A stretch of DNA of 64,000 nt, from positions 1-64,000 of the forward strand of contig JAKAWG010000018.1 in the NCBI GenBank assembly GCA_021817045.1, written 5' to 3'. The stretch comes from Acidobacteriota bacterium. GTDB taxonomy: Bacteria; Acidobacteriota; Terriglobia; UBA7540. The position numbers and the translations under genes were made by a program. Numbering within the stretch: the stretch's first letter is position 1; each line of letters starts with the position of its first letter. Below, piece after piece: positions 32,201 through 40,231 of this stretch. The notes beneath the pieces were generated by a model. It made no database searches and was not told the origin of the DNA. It worked only from the letters and a program-made list of their open reading frames with translations.

Positions 32201-32581
32201 TGGCGTCCACGAAATCACCTCATTCTCGACCCCCATGCGCTCAGGCAGGTGAAGGAAGCCGGGGTTAAACGTCAGTTGCTTCGGCTGGCCGCCTTCGGCT
32301 GGCATGGTGTAGACGTTAAAATTGCCGTCATATTGCCCTGTGAAGGCGATCTCTTTGCCGTCCGGTGAGAATTTGGGGAACAGCTCCAGGCCGGGACTGG
32401 TAGTGAGACGCCGTGCGATGCCGCCTTGCGCGGAAACCAGCCACAAGTCGCCCGCGTAGCTGAAGACGATTTCGTTTCCGTGAATGTCCGGAAAGCGCAT
32501 CAGACGGCCCTCCGGCATCGGTTGCGCCAGACATAGTGTAGAACTTACCAGGACAGCTAAAGCAGCCCATCGTAATTTCAC
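29243..32581 (-). CDS. Tricorn-like S41 protease
   Basis: An 1112-aa secreted protein: signal peptide (MKLRWAALAVLVSSTLCLAQP), two WD40/TolB-like beta-propellers over about 700 residues (SPDGKEIAFTGQYDGNFNVY and similar repeats), a mixed helical domain, a PDZ domain (about 830-920, PGDYLLAVNGHSLRAPE) and a C-terminal S41 core. Catalytic elements match tricorn: GSSHTYVGGG (Ser-His), YTASDGDFF holding the nucleophilic Ser, and QWVVENHGVEPDI with the Glu. It likely trims peptides in the periplasm. Unlike the S41 protein at 9844, this one keeps its active site. Confidence 0.9.
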   Translation of the reverse strand: MKLRWAALAVLVSSTLCLAQPMPEGRLMRFPDIHGNEIVFSYAGDLWLVSAQGGIARRLTTSPGLELFPKFSPDGKEIAFTGQYDGNFNVYTMPAEGGQPKQLTFNPGFLHLPERMGVENEVISWTPDGTRIVFLSRRTTINDWFGQLFTVSTQGGLPQQFPLPKGGLLAFSPDGNRIVYNRIFRNFRTWKRYTGGMAQALWIYDLKSPSIERITHYPGTNTYPMWSGNTIYFVSDRGPEHRLNLYSYSLKSRQIRQLTHFTNYDVEWPSLGGGRIVFQDGGYLYLYNLKTGKTRKLTIYLPGDFLQARPHWVHVGKLVTSYGLSPEGKRAVFTARGDVFTVPAKKGSIRDITQTSGARERDAVWSPDGRWIAYISDASGEDEFYIRPSNGLGKQVRVTFDGKMWRLRPVWSPDSTKLLFADKDLRLFYVDIHVKKPVFIDQGKYSDLTDYTWSPDSQWVAYAKVAQNLNSVIYLYSIADRKITAVTTSFWNSVNPIFDPTGKYLYFLSDRSFNAVPDNFDFEAVYPQTTRVYVMTLRASLPSPFAPQSDEAKTTPHPAPTGPAAGKSAKAAPKPFHIDLEGIENRVVALPIPPSQISLLSAARGRVYYLTRPVQGFSGPLSDSQPELHVFTLKDRKDHVLISGVDGYSLSFDGTKVLYSAPPKHPPASGGPATKIYGIISAEEPKAPHKVGEGALKLSKMEMDVDPPEEWKQIFYDVWRQERDFFFEKSMNGVNWAHVRDKYARWLPYIKDRYDLNYVIGEMIGELGSSHTYVGGGDFPNLHPVKVGLLGVDFGLDAQRGLYTLKKIYPGENWNPALVSPLTEPGLNVKPGDYLLAVNGHSLRAPENPYAAFVNTAGQNVTLTISSNPDNPKPSRNIVVRPIVSEYELRQLDWVRANRRKVTKETHGKVGYIYLPDMESLGLNDFVEQFYPQIRKQGLIVDVRYNGGGFVDPIIFERLRRVLAAMMSARNFKSQTIPPVVFYGYLDCIANHYTASDGDFFTYFFKKYKLGPVIGERTWGGVRGIRGMMPLIDGGYITRPEFSLYNLHSQWVVENHGVEPDIKVDNRPDLVIRGQDPQLEKAVQILMQEIHQHPKVLPSRPPDLPAYPPGPS

Positions 32582-33085
32582 TGTTTTCCCCCGGACTTGG
32601 TCTTAAAAAGAAAGCATTATATGCCATCGTGCTTGGCGTCGCAGACTTTTCCTATCTGCAGTCAACAGACCCCTTCGGAAGCCGCACTTAAGGGTGGCGC
32701 GCTTGATCCGGATGGCGATATGAGAACTTCGAAATCCAATAATCGTCGCTGGATGAGGGCGTTTCGGCGGACGGAGCTCCTTGAGCGTGAAGGTATCTAT
32801 TTGCTTCGATGTGTATTTTTCTTGCGGGAATAGGTTTTCAGCCAATTATAGGCACAGAGTATCGCCCGGATTTCGCTTGGTCATGGCGTTGGGTTGGTAT
32901 AAACTCGGGGGCATCTTGCGACGTATGGTAGAATAAGTGCAGATGTAGGAGTAGTGGCGAAAACCGTCGACCGTTATTCTTCGCGGCGCGGGCAACTCCG
33001 TCGGTGCCTGCGACATCACCGGAAAGAGTGGTTGTGAGTTTTTGAGGGTGACTTTGACCTGCCGGGCTTCGGAAGTGCGAGAGCC
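32582..33085. other. Divergent intergenic region, no gene seen
   Basis: About 500 bp separate the tricorn-like gene (minus) from the TonB gene (plus). The short ORFs called here look non-coding. TATAAA at 32901 and TAGAAT at 32928 could serve as -10 boxes for the TonB gene, but neither has a good -35 at the right spacing. No RNA element or repeat was recognised. Confidence 0.4.
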
Positions 33086-34201
33086 ATGTCGGACATAGGA
33101 CTAGAACCAAGGGTACGGATGAATTCGGGCCAGGCCGATTCTGACGAGCCCGTTTTCAGGCCCGCGTTTGTGGAGAGCCAGTTTATTTTGATTTCGCTGT
33201 GGCGCTCCATTAAGGAGCGACGTCGCGAGCCCAAAATAACAGTGCCCATGGAGCGCTACCAAGGGGAAGCACCTCTCCCCGTTTCGGACCTGACGCCCCT
33301 TTGGGGCGACTTACGCGATCAGTTCCGAGCGTTGTTCGAAAAGCCAGAGCCGCCCGCTATTCCTATCACGTCCCAGCCGACGGAACTAGGGGATATTTGG
33401 ACTGACTATAAGCAGCACCCCGGGTCGTTTGGGAATTCGCTTATCGTCCATGTGATTCTAGTAGCTGCGCTGTTATTACCTTACATAATTTTAGATTGGG
33501 GTAAGAAGCCGGTACAGCAGGCTCAGGTCATTCCGATTACCCTTTCGCCGTACGTTCTTCACCTTCCGGCCGGCCTGAAAAAAGCAGGCGGTGGCGGTGG
33601 CGGCGGTGACCGCACTCCGACGCCTCCGTCCAAGGGTGCGCCGCCGAAATTTACCTGGACGCAGTTCGCCCCGCCAGTGGCGAAGATCAAGATCCCGAAG
33701 CCCAAACTTCCGGTAACGCCCACCCTGCTCGGTCCTCCAGATCTGAAAACACAAATGGCAGACGCGGTCCTGGGCGACCCAACTGCAGTCCCTGGTCCGC
33801 CGTCGAACGGCCCAGGTGCCGGCGGTGGGATTGGAACCGGGACAGGGACTGGCATTGGGTCAGGGACGGGCGGCGGTCTTGGTCCTGGGAGCGGCGGAGG
33901 GACCGGTGGCGGTGTCTTCAGCGTCGGTGGTGACATTACCCAGCCCATCCCGATCTATGACCCTGATCCGCCGTATTCCGAGGCGGCGCGCAAGGCAAAG
34001 TACCAGGGCACCGTGGTGCTTCAAATCGTTGTGGATACGCAGGGGCTCGTACACGACGTACACGTCGTCAAGCCGCTCGGTCTGGGCCTCGATCAAAAAG
34101 CGATGGAGACCATCAGAACTTGGAAGTTCAAGCCTGCGGAGCGAAACGGAGTGCCTGTGCCGGTCCGTATCATGGTAGAGGTCACTTTCCGGCTGTTCTG
34201 A
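33086..34201 (+). CDS. TonB-family energy transducer
   Basis: A 371-aa inner-membrane protein. A long cytoplasmic N-terminus (about 110 residues) precedes a single membrane helix (SLIVHVILVAALLLPYIILDW), then a periplasmic Pro/Gly-rich span including GGGGGGGD and a striking GTGTGTGIGSGTGGGLGPGSGGGTGGG stretch. The C-terminal TonB domain (about 285-371) has DPDPPYSEAARKAKYQGTVVLQIVVDTQGLVHDVHVVKPLG and TWKFKPAERNGVPV. No exbB/exbD lies nearby. The start is ATG 33086. The extended cytoplasmic region is longer than in classical TonB. Confidence 0.85.
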   Translation: MSDIGLEPRVRMNSGQADSDEPVFRPAFVESQFILISLWRSIKERRREPKITVPMERYQGEAPLPVSDLTPLWGDLRDQFRALFEKPEPPAIPITSQPTELGDIWTDYKQHPGSFGNSLIVHVILVAALLLPYIILDWGKKPVQQAQVIPITLSPYVLHLPAGLKKAGGGGGGGDRTPTPPSKGAPPKFTWTQFAPPVAKIKIPKPKLPVTPTLLGPPDLKTQMADAVLGDPTAVPGPPSNGPGAGGGIGTGTGTGIGSGTGGGLGPGSGGGTGGGVFSVGGDITQPIPIYDPDPPYSEAARKAKYQGTVVLQIVVDTQGLVHDVHVVKPLGLGLDQKAMETIRTWKFKPAERNGVPVPVRIMVEVTFRLF

Positions 34202-34343
34202 GACCAACCGAAACATCCTCTTCAAGACAGACTTTTGGGGCACTGCAACCCGCAGGGCTTGCTGCCTTAGGTTTGCTTACGCCTTGTCTGCTACGGCGGC
34301 GGAGGTTCGGGGCGAAACGATTTACAGCATTCATGGCCGATCT

Positions 34344-34372
34344 TTGTGACCGCTTGCCTCCTGTGCTAAGAT
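34344..34372 (+). promoter_or_regulatory. Candidate sigma70-type promoter upstream of the MqnD-like gene
   Basis: TTGTGA (34344-34349) and TAAGAT (34367-34372) are spaced 17 bp, with TGTGC just before the -10. Transcription from here would give a leader of about 200 nt. Confidence 0.4.
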
Positions 34373-34579
34373 GTGTTGCTGGCACGCCGACGGGAACGAC
34401 GTGTTCGGATGATCGCCGGGATTACCGGCGTTTCAAGGTCGAGGGGCGGGGGGATTATTGTACGCACGAGTCGGGTGCCGCAGCCCACTCACGAGTGGCT
34501 CTTTGTGCTCTTGCCTGCCCCTTGTTCTGCAACCCCGAAAAGGCCTGTGGACCCCCTCATTCGCCGTTGATTTAGCGAG
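34373..34579 (+). other. Long 5' leader before the MqnD-like gene
   Basis: About 200 nt without a credible ORF. It contains GC-rich complementary segments such as CGCCGGGATTACCGGCG and CCACTCACGAGTGG, each able to form a hairpin. It may be a structured leader or a small RNA; I cannot match it to a known riboswitch or to 6S RNA. The rest of the 378-bp intergenic region (from 34202) holds nothing I recognise. Confidence 0.3.
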
Positions 34580-35479
34580 ATGGAATCATTCATGACGCTC
34601 ATGCCGGAAAACCCTGCGTCGGAACCCGTGGGTATTAGTCTAGCCCACAGCCCCGATTCCGATGATGCCTTCATGTTCTACGGGCTGGCGACGCGCAAGG
34701 TTTCCACTGAAGGTCTCCGCTTCGCTCACACCCTGGAAGACATTCAGACGCTGAATGAAAAAGCGCACCAAACGATCTATGACGTCACCGCGCTGTCTTT
34801 CCATGCGTATGCCCACGTTGCTGATCGCTATATCCTGCTGCCGAGCGGCGCAAGCTTCGGGGACCGTTACGGGCCGATCGTGGTGGCAAGAGGCACGTTG
34901 AGCTCAACGGATCTCAAGAACAGGCGAGTTGCCGTGCCGGGCCTCACGACTACTGCCTGCCTCGCATTGCGACTGTTCGAGCCTGAGGTAGAGACACTGA
35001 TTATTCCGTTTGATAAAATTATGGACGCTGTGGCGGCGGGCGAAGCAGATGCCGGCGTGGTAATCCACGAAGGGCAATTGACTTACGGCGTACAAGGTTT
35101 GAGTAAGGTGATCGACCTTGGGGAATGGTGGCATCAGCAGACTGGCCTGCCGTTGCCGCTCGGAGGCAATGCTGCTCGCCGCTCACTCGGCCCCGACCTC
35201 ATCAGGCGCATTTCTCGGGTTTTCCGGGCAAGTATCCGCTACGGCCTGGAACACCGTGAAGAGGCGCTGGAGTATGCCGCGCAGTTCGCCCGAGGGCTTG
35301 ATGCTTACACGGCGGATAAGTTCGTTTCCATGTACGTCAACGACTGGACGCTGGATTACGGCGAACAAGGCCGGCGCGCTGTCCAAATCCTGCTTGACCG
35401 CGCTTTCGACCGTGGCCTGATTCCCTTGCCCGTCCTGGCAGACTTTGCCGCCGAAGAAGCTGAGATGTCCAGCGTCTGA
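34580..35479 (+). CDS. MqnA/MqnD-family menaquinone biosynthesis protein
   Basis: A 299-aa periplasmic-binding-protein fold enzyme of the futalosine menaquinone pathway, or a close solute-binding relative. The opening ISLAHSPDSDDAFMFYGLATRKV corresponds to the MqnD substrate loop (SPCPNDTF-like), followed by LEDIQTLNEKA, VTALSFHAYAHVADRYILLPSGASFGDRYGPIVVA, PGLTTTACLAL, EADAGVVIHEGQLTYG and LPLGGNAARRSLG. MqnD cleaves cyclic dehypoxanthine futalosine to dihydroxynaphthoate. No other mqn gene is present, and the SPDSDD loop departs from classical MqnD, so the exact reaction is open. Confidence 0.72.
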   Translation: MESFMTLMPENPASEPVGISLAHSPDSDDAFMFYGLATRKVSTEGLRFAHTLEDIQTLNEKAHQTIYDVTALSFHAYAHVADRYILLPSGASFGDRYGPIVVARGTLSSTDLKNRRVAVPGLTTTACLALRLFEPEVETLIIPFDKIMDAVAAGEADAGVVIHEGQLTYGVQGLSKVIDLGEWWHQQTGLPLPLGGNAARRSLGPDLIRRISRVFRASIRYGLEHREEALEYAAQFARGLDAYTADKFVSMYVNDWTLDYGEQGRRAVQILLDRAFDRGLIPLPVLADFAAEEAEMSSV

Positions 35480-35542
35480 GAAAAGACCCCTTTTGCCCTC
35501 CTGCGACACAGGGCGCAACGTTTATACTCCCTCGCGCACCTC

Positions 35543-36748
35543 ATGAGTACGGCCGCCAAAACGGAATCCACCGCTTTCACTTCTGCGCAGAAGAAGATGT
35601 TGTTTGCCCTCTCCAGCGCCGTCGGCCTGCGCATGCTGGGCCTGTTTCTGGTGCTTCCCGTCTTCACGCTTTACGGCCTGGAGTTTACGCACTCGCGGTT
35701 TCTGGTGGGCGTCGCGTTCGGAGGCTACGGGGTTGCTGTGGCCCTCACCGCGATACCCATGGGCCGCCTTTCGGATCACATTGGCCGCCGCAAGGTGCTG
35801 GTGCTGGGAATGGCGGTGTTTGCAGTTGGGTCGGTGCTCTGCGCGGTTCCGTCGTGGTTTCCAGCGTCGATGCGCATCGAAGAGCTTATTTTCGGGCGCT
35901 TCGTGCAAGGGCTGGGCACGATCACGGCTGCGGCGTTCGCCACCGTGGCGGATCACGTGCCGTTTGAGCGGCGTTCTACGGCCAACGCCATTCTCGGGAT
36001 TCCCATCGGCGCAGCCTTCGCGCTGGGTGTTATTGGAGGTCCGATCCTTGCGGGCTGGCTGCAAGTGGAATCGCTCTTCTGGATTACTGCCGTACTCGCG
36101 TTTGGTTCAGCCGGGCTGCTTGCCTCCACGCTGCCGGACACACCACCTCGCCGGGAGCCGGTTGCTCCCCTTCGAGACGCCCTGCGCAGCAAGGCGCTGT
36201 TAAGACTCGATGTCTGCGGGTTCCTGATGAACGCTTTTATGACGGCCTTCTGGTTCTACTTGCCCCTCATTCTCACGCGCGCGCAGCATTTAAAGATGAG
36301 CCGGTTCTACGAAGCGCTGCTGCCGATGCTTTTGCTGAGCGGCGTATCCATGTTTGCCTTTTCGCGTGGCGCGGACCGAGGTCGCAGCCGAACCTCAGCG
36401 GCAATAGCTTTCCTGATGATGGCGGCGGGCGGATGGCTGCTGTTCCAGCCGCAAACCTTGGGTATGAATGCTCACCGGCTCATCGCCGTGCTCGTGCCTG
36501 GCACCCTTTTCTTCATGGGATTCACAGGCCTCGAACCCATCCTGCCGAGTCTGGTCAGCAAGCGCGCTCATGAAACTGCGTACGGCACGGCCATCGGATC
36601 ATTTCAAACGCTTCAATATCTCGGCAGCTTCACGGGCGGTGCGGTGGCTGGCGCGCTCTCTCGCTTCCCCACGGTCGCGCCGATGACCTTCCTGATTGTC
36701 GCTGCGCTGCTGGGATCCTTGCTCATTGTCGTCTCTCCGCGAGATTAG
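35543..36748 (+). CDS. MFS transporter, YajR-like
   Basis: A 401-aa twelve-helix transporter. The N-terminal SSAVGLRMLGLFLVLPVFTLYGL and signature loop MGRLSDHIGRRKVLVLGMAVFAVGSVL (motif A) resemble E. coli YajR, and GRFVQGLGTITAAAFATVADHV is motif B-like. The C-terminal YAM domain of YajR is absent; the protein ends after helix 12 (LIVVSPRD). The substrate is unknown; such proteins are usually proton-coupled exporters. It starts 63 bp after the MqnD-like gene, possibly in the same transcript. Confidence 0.82.
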   Translation: MSTAAKTESTAFTSAQKKMLFALSSAVGLRMLGLFLVLPVFTLYGLEFTHSRFLVGVAFGGYGVAVALTAIPMGRLSDHIGRRKVLVLGMAVFAVGSVLCAVPSWFPASMRIEELIFGRFVQGLGTITAAAFATVADHVPFERRSTANAILGIPIGAAFALGVIGGPILAGWLQVESLFWITAVLAFGSAGLLASTLPDTPPRREPVAPLRDALRSKALLRLDVCGFLMNAFMTAFWFYLPLILTRAQHLKMSRFYEALLPMLLLSGVSMFAFSRGADRGRSRTSAAIAFLMMAAGGWLLFQPQTLGMNAHRLIAVLVPGTLFFMGFTGLEPILPSLVSKRAHETAYGTAIGSFQTLQYLGSFTGGAVAGALSRFPTVAPMTFLIVAALLGSLLIVVSPRD

Positions 36749-36819
36749 CCTTTTTAAGACGCCGTGGCCTTTGGTTGCAATAAGAAGCAGAGTTCTAACC
36801 CCGATGAGGTGCATCGAGG

Positions 36820-36858
36820 CTCAGAATGACGTCACTCTGAGCGCAACGAGGAATCTGC
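36820..36858. repeat. Abutting half-copies of the GTCATTC..GAATGAC repeat
   Basis: TCAGAATGAC is followed directly by GTCACTCTGAGCGCAACGAGGAATCTGC. The first is the right end, and the second the left end, of the element seen at 319 and 62298. Together they look like two degenerate elements meeting tail to head between the MFS and sulfatase genes. Confidence 0.5.
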
Positions 36859-36919
36859 ATTTCTTCGCCCGCTGGGAAGAAGCTTGCAGTGAGCTGTACG
36901 GATGACTTTCCTGCGCCTT

Positions 36920-39016
36920 TCAGTGATAAGGCAGCGTTCGCAACAGGTCCTGCTCGGAGGCGTTCGGTCGAAGGAGTTGCGAGGGAGGCGAATGCGAAAA
37001 GATAGCTTGCGCGGCGCCTGCCGGAATTCCTTGCGGCGCGAGGTGAAGCTGGCTGGCCCTGATCCGCTTCAGGAAGGGCGCATCGGGGCGGTTGAGAGGA
37101 TTGAGGTAGGTTAGGTCTCGCCAGGGCAGCAGAGAATCAGCGATGCGGGTTTCGAGCGATTGCTCCAGTTCGCCGAGGGCCTTCCCAGCGCCTGCGTTGT
37201 TGGCAAGGTTGTCGCGCTCGGCGGGATCGCTGATTTCGTTATAGAGTTCCACTTTTCCATCGCCGTCTTCGATCAGATGCCATTTGGGAGTCATCAGGCT
37301 TAGCAGGCCCCTAAGCGGCCGGTGAGGCAAAAAGACGTCGAGCTCCGACACGGTCTCGGGTGGTTTGTTCTCCTTCCGGGTGGCTCCGCTCTCCCACAAG
37401 CGGCGAAGACTCAGAAGGCGAACCGGACCTTTAAGCTTCAGCGCAAGGTCCACAACCGTCGAAAAGAGGCCGCGAATTCCTACCTGGCGTGTCACGACCT
37501 TGCCCACCGGAACGCCCGGACCGGCCACAATCAATGGCACGCGCAACACTTCATTGTAAAGATTCCAGCCGTGATCGTAGGTGCCGTGCTCGCCAAAGCC
37601 TTCGCCGTGGTCTGCAGTGACGATGAAATAGGTTCGGCTGCCGCCCGGCTGGCGGCTGAGAAAGCGAATCAGGCGACCCGACTGCGCGTCGAGGTATGCG
37701 AGGCTGTTATCGTAGCCGTCGATCAGTTCGCTCCGCTGCTTTGGTGTGTAGGGGCTAGGCGGGCGACCGTCGTTCAGACTTGCCGTCACCTTGGCGAGCA
37801 CAGCCCGGGACATTCGGCCGAAGCGCCGGTCGTAAGGAGGAGGAGGAAGATAAGGCCGGTGCGCGTCCATGTAATTGATAAACAGAAAGAAAGGCTGGGT
37901 TGGGTCGCGATGTCTGTACCATCGCAGAATTTCTTCATTCAAGTCGCTAGCCGTCAAGTGGTCAAACTGGTTGTAGCGAACTGCGCGGTCGTATAGATAC
38001 TGCAGCGCCGATTGTCCGACGAAAGTAACCGCCAGGTTGTGGCGAATCGCGTAACTTTCGTCAAAATAAACGTCAAAGCCTTCGCTCAACCGCCATCCGC
38101 CGAGGCCATAGAAAGGATTGGCGTTGAAGCCCGCCGTTTCATAACCCTTTGAGCGCAGAATTTTCGCCAGCGTCCATGGCCCGGCGGCCATTGCCGAGCC
38201 CCAGTCAGCGCCGTGCTGGTGGGGAAGCAGACCGGTAAAGATCGAGGCGAGGGAAGGCAGAGTCCAGGACGTGGGCGCAATCGCGTTCGCGAAGCGGACT
38301 CCGCGCGTCGCCAGGCGGTCGAAGTTTGGAGTGGTTGGGCGCGAGTAGCCGTAGCACGAGAAGTGATCCGCGCGGACGGTGTCGAGGATCATCAGCACGA
38401 CATTGGGATTGTCGGGTGGCGGCTCGGCCACTTCCGGCGCGGGCGGGTAATGGGGCGGTTCGTCCGCGGCGTAGAACGCGATCCCGGCAGAAAGCACGGC
38501 GACCGTGACGCCGCACGCCACGCACCAACTGCCGATGGGCAGACGCGCATCGGCGTTGAGGAAGCCGCGCCCGCGCCGTTCAGAGAGCGCAAGTCCGATA
38601 AAGCAGGTCAAACCCGCGAGAACGAAAGTGGCAACCGGCGCAGCGAGTCCGGGTCGAAGAACCCTGAACCAACCGAGCATCCCCACAATATAGCCGGCAA
38701 TAATCCCGAGCCCTATGGCGGCAAATGCGGCGGAAACCAGCGGCCGCCGGTGGCCGAAGAGCGAGCTTGCAAGGCCAAGGATCAAGCCGAGAATCGCCCC
38801 GGTGAAAAGGTCGACGAGCGGCGCCACGAACGCGATGACGTAATGAACGTCAGGGTGAGTGAGACCGGAGGCGCGCGGGATGAAACCGAGCAGAGCCGCT
38901 TCCACAAGGCCTGCCAAAAATCCCGCCGCAGCTCCGGCCAGCGCAAAACGCAACCCAACCGTCCCGCCTGTGGCGGCGGAAAGTTCGCCACTCGAGGCCG
39001 AGCTTGAACGCCACAT
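36920..39016 (-). CDS. Membrane-anchored sulfatase / phosphoglycerol-transferase-like enzyme (alkaline phosphatase superfamily)
   Basis: A 698-aa protein. The N-terminal ~190 residues form about six membrane helices; the catalytic domain follows a short proline-rich linker. It opens PNVVLMILDTVRADHFSCYGYSRPTTPNFDRLATRGVRF, with metal-binding Asp. The nucleophile region is APTSWTLPSLASIFTGLLPHQHG; there is no C/S-x-P-x-R formylglycine signature, so a Thr/Ser nucleophile as in LtaS-like transferases is more likely. YFIVTADHGEGFGEHGTYDHG supplies the other metal ligands. It could transfer phosphoglycerol/phosphoethanolamine groups, or hydrolyse sulfate esters. Confidence 0.8.
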   Translation of the reverse strand: MWRSSSASSGELSAATGGTVGLRFALAGAAAGFLAGLVEAALLGFIPRASGLTHPDVHYVIAFVAPLVDLFTGAILGLILGLASSLFGHRRPLVSAAFAAIGLGIIAGYIVGMLGWFRVLRPGLAAPVATFVLAGLTCFIGLALSERRGRGFLNADARLPIGSWCVACGVTVAVLSAGIAFYAADEPPHYPPAPEVAEPPPDNPNVVLMILDTVRADHFSCYGYSRPTTPNFDRLATRGVRFANAIAPTSWTLPSLASIFTGLLPHQHGADWGSAMAAGPWTLAKILRSKGYETAGFNANPFYGLGGWRLSEGFDVYFDESYAIRHNLAVTFVGQSALQYLYDRAVRYNQFDHLTASDLNEEILRWYRHRDPTQPFFLFINYMDAHRPYLPPPPYDRRFGRMSRAVLAKVTASLNDGRPPSPYTPKQRSELIDGYDNSLAYLDAQSGRLIRFLSRQPGGSRTYFIVTADHGEGFGEHGTYDHGWNLYNEVLRVPLIVAGPGVPVGKVVTRQVGIRGLFSTVVDLALKLKGPVRLLSLRRLWESGATRKENKPPETVSELDVFLPHRPLRGLLSLMTPKWHLIEDGDGKVELYNEISDPAERDNLANNAGAGKALGELEQSLETRIADSLLPWRDLTYLNPLNRPDAPFLKRIRASQLHLAPQGIPAGAAQAIFSHSPPSQLLRPNASEQDLLRTLPYH

Positions 39017-39484
39017 GAGTTCGATTATAGGCGCACTCCAGCATTCACGGCCGGAGGCGAGGCCCTGTTCATGATACGCCCGCGAGTGGAGGGTTTATCA
39101 GCAGAAAGATTATGTTGTAGCCGTTGATCTGCCTTAGACTGATCGGCGATCCGGGGCAGGGCGGCCTCAGATTCACTTGAGCCGCACTTCAACAACTGCC
39201 GGGCTAGAGAGGTTGCTTGCTTGTCCATTCTAATAAGCGAGCAGGCGCACGCAGATGCAATAACGCCCTGCCTGCCTTCCCGGCAGGCATCCTTTCCTTT
39301 TCGCGTTCTATCGAAATAAATTGTAGCGCATGCCGGCTGGCCGATTGGCGGCGCAAAGGGGAGCGAGACACCCGTCCGATAAGGAAGCCCAATGCGACAC
39401 GCGTTCGCTTTTCGAATTCGCAGGCTTCGTTGGGACGGAGTAAACCCCGTCGGCGCGCGCAGAAGCTCATGAAAGGAATCATCG
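39017..39484. other. Intergenic region with one hairpin
   Basis: About 470 bp between the sulfatase-like gene (minus) and the DUF4136 gene (plus). The only clear structure is the hairpin at 39269-39289. The short ORFs called here look non-coding. No promoter with both boxes was convincing. Confidence 0.4.
39269..39289 (+). terminator. Perfect hairpin, possible terminator
   Basis: TGCCTGCC and GGCAGGCA form an 8-bp perfect stem around TTCCC, followed by TCCTTTCCTTTT. The pyrimidine tail is not a clean T run. No plus-strand gene ends nearby, so its role is unclear. Confidence 0.3.
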
Positions 39485-40054
39485 ATGAAAATACTGGTTT
39501 GCGCGATGATGGTAGCGCTTGCTCCTGCCGCGTTCGCCCAGAAAGTTAGCGTTGAATATTCACATCATATAGACTTCTCGAAGTTCAAGACCTATCGATG
39601 GGGCAAAAACAAGGGCGAACTAACCCACAAATTTGAAGACGCCCACGTCAGACATAAGATAGATCGCATTCTGGAAGCGAAAGGCCTGAGCAAAGTCGAC
39701 TCCAACAAGGCCGACCTCATCGTCACTTACCAAGCCACGGATACGAAACAGGAAGAGCAAGTTGACAATTATGCGGGCGATCCTGGCCTGGGCTACGGCC
39801 CTGGAATGGGCATGGGCTGGGGCTGGGGGTCTGGTTGGGGCTGGGGTTGGGGTGACGGCGGCGATTATGGCGCCACCGCCATGGCCACGATCCGGCGCGG
39901 GGACCTTTTGGTGGATATGCTCGATCCTGCGACCAAAAGCATCGTATTTCGTGGCTACGCCAGGGGCGCATTTCATTCCAATCCGATTAAAGACGATAAA
40001 CTCATGAGCAAAGCGCTCGGTAAGATGTTTAAGAATTTCCCGCCGAAGGAATAA
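39485..40054 (+). CDS. DUF4136 domain-containing secreted protein
   Basis: A 189-aa protein with a short signal peptide (MKILVCAMMVALAPAAFA) and no lipobox Cys. The DUF4136 body reads VSVEYSHHIDFSKFKTYRWGKNKG, VRHKIDRILEAKGLSKVDSNKADLIVTYQATD, then after the insert GDLLVDMLDPATKSIVFRGYARGAF and MSKALGKMFKNFPP. A Gly/Trp/Met-rich insert (GYGPGMGMGWGWGSGWGWGWGDGG) interrupts it at about 98-125. Family members are periplasmic or outer-membrane proteins of unknown function, common in Acidobacteria and Bacteroidetes. GGAATC precedes the ATG at short distance. Confidence 0.85.
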   Translation: MKILVCAMMVALAPAAFAQKVSVEYSHHIDFSKFKTYRWGKNKGELTHKFEDAHVRHKIDRILEAKGLSKVDSNKADLIVTYQATDTKQEEQVDNYAGDPGLGYGPGMGMGWGWGSGWGWGWGDGGDYGATAMATIRRGDLLVDMLDPATKSIVFRGYARGAFHSNPIKDDKLMSKALGKMFKNFPPKE

Positions 40055-40231
40055 GATGAATTAGGCGAGAATTCAGCCCAGAGGTCAGTTGTGCTTGTCG
40101 CCTGAAGAGGTACGTCTGCAGCGACCATTCCTGTGATTCGGGGTGACGGAGAAGGCCTCGCGCGCACGACGCTTTACTTTGCTGCGCCCTAAAAACAAAA
40201 TGACAGTCACTGGCAAAGAGGTGAAGGTATA

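Noticed and set aside
38213-39007. 264-aa plus-strand ORF opposite the sulfatase
   Set aside because: Highly basic shadow frame within the membrane-domain coding region.
36920-39016. Formylglycine-dependent sulfatase with a CxPxR motif
   Set aside because: The expected position reads TSWTLPS; there is no Cys/Ser-x-Pro-x-Arg, so a classical sulfatase call is not supported.
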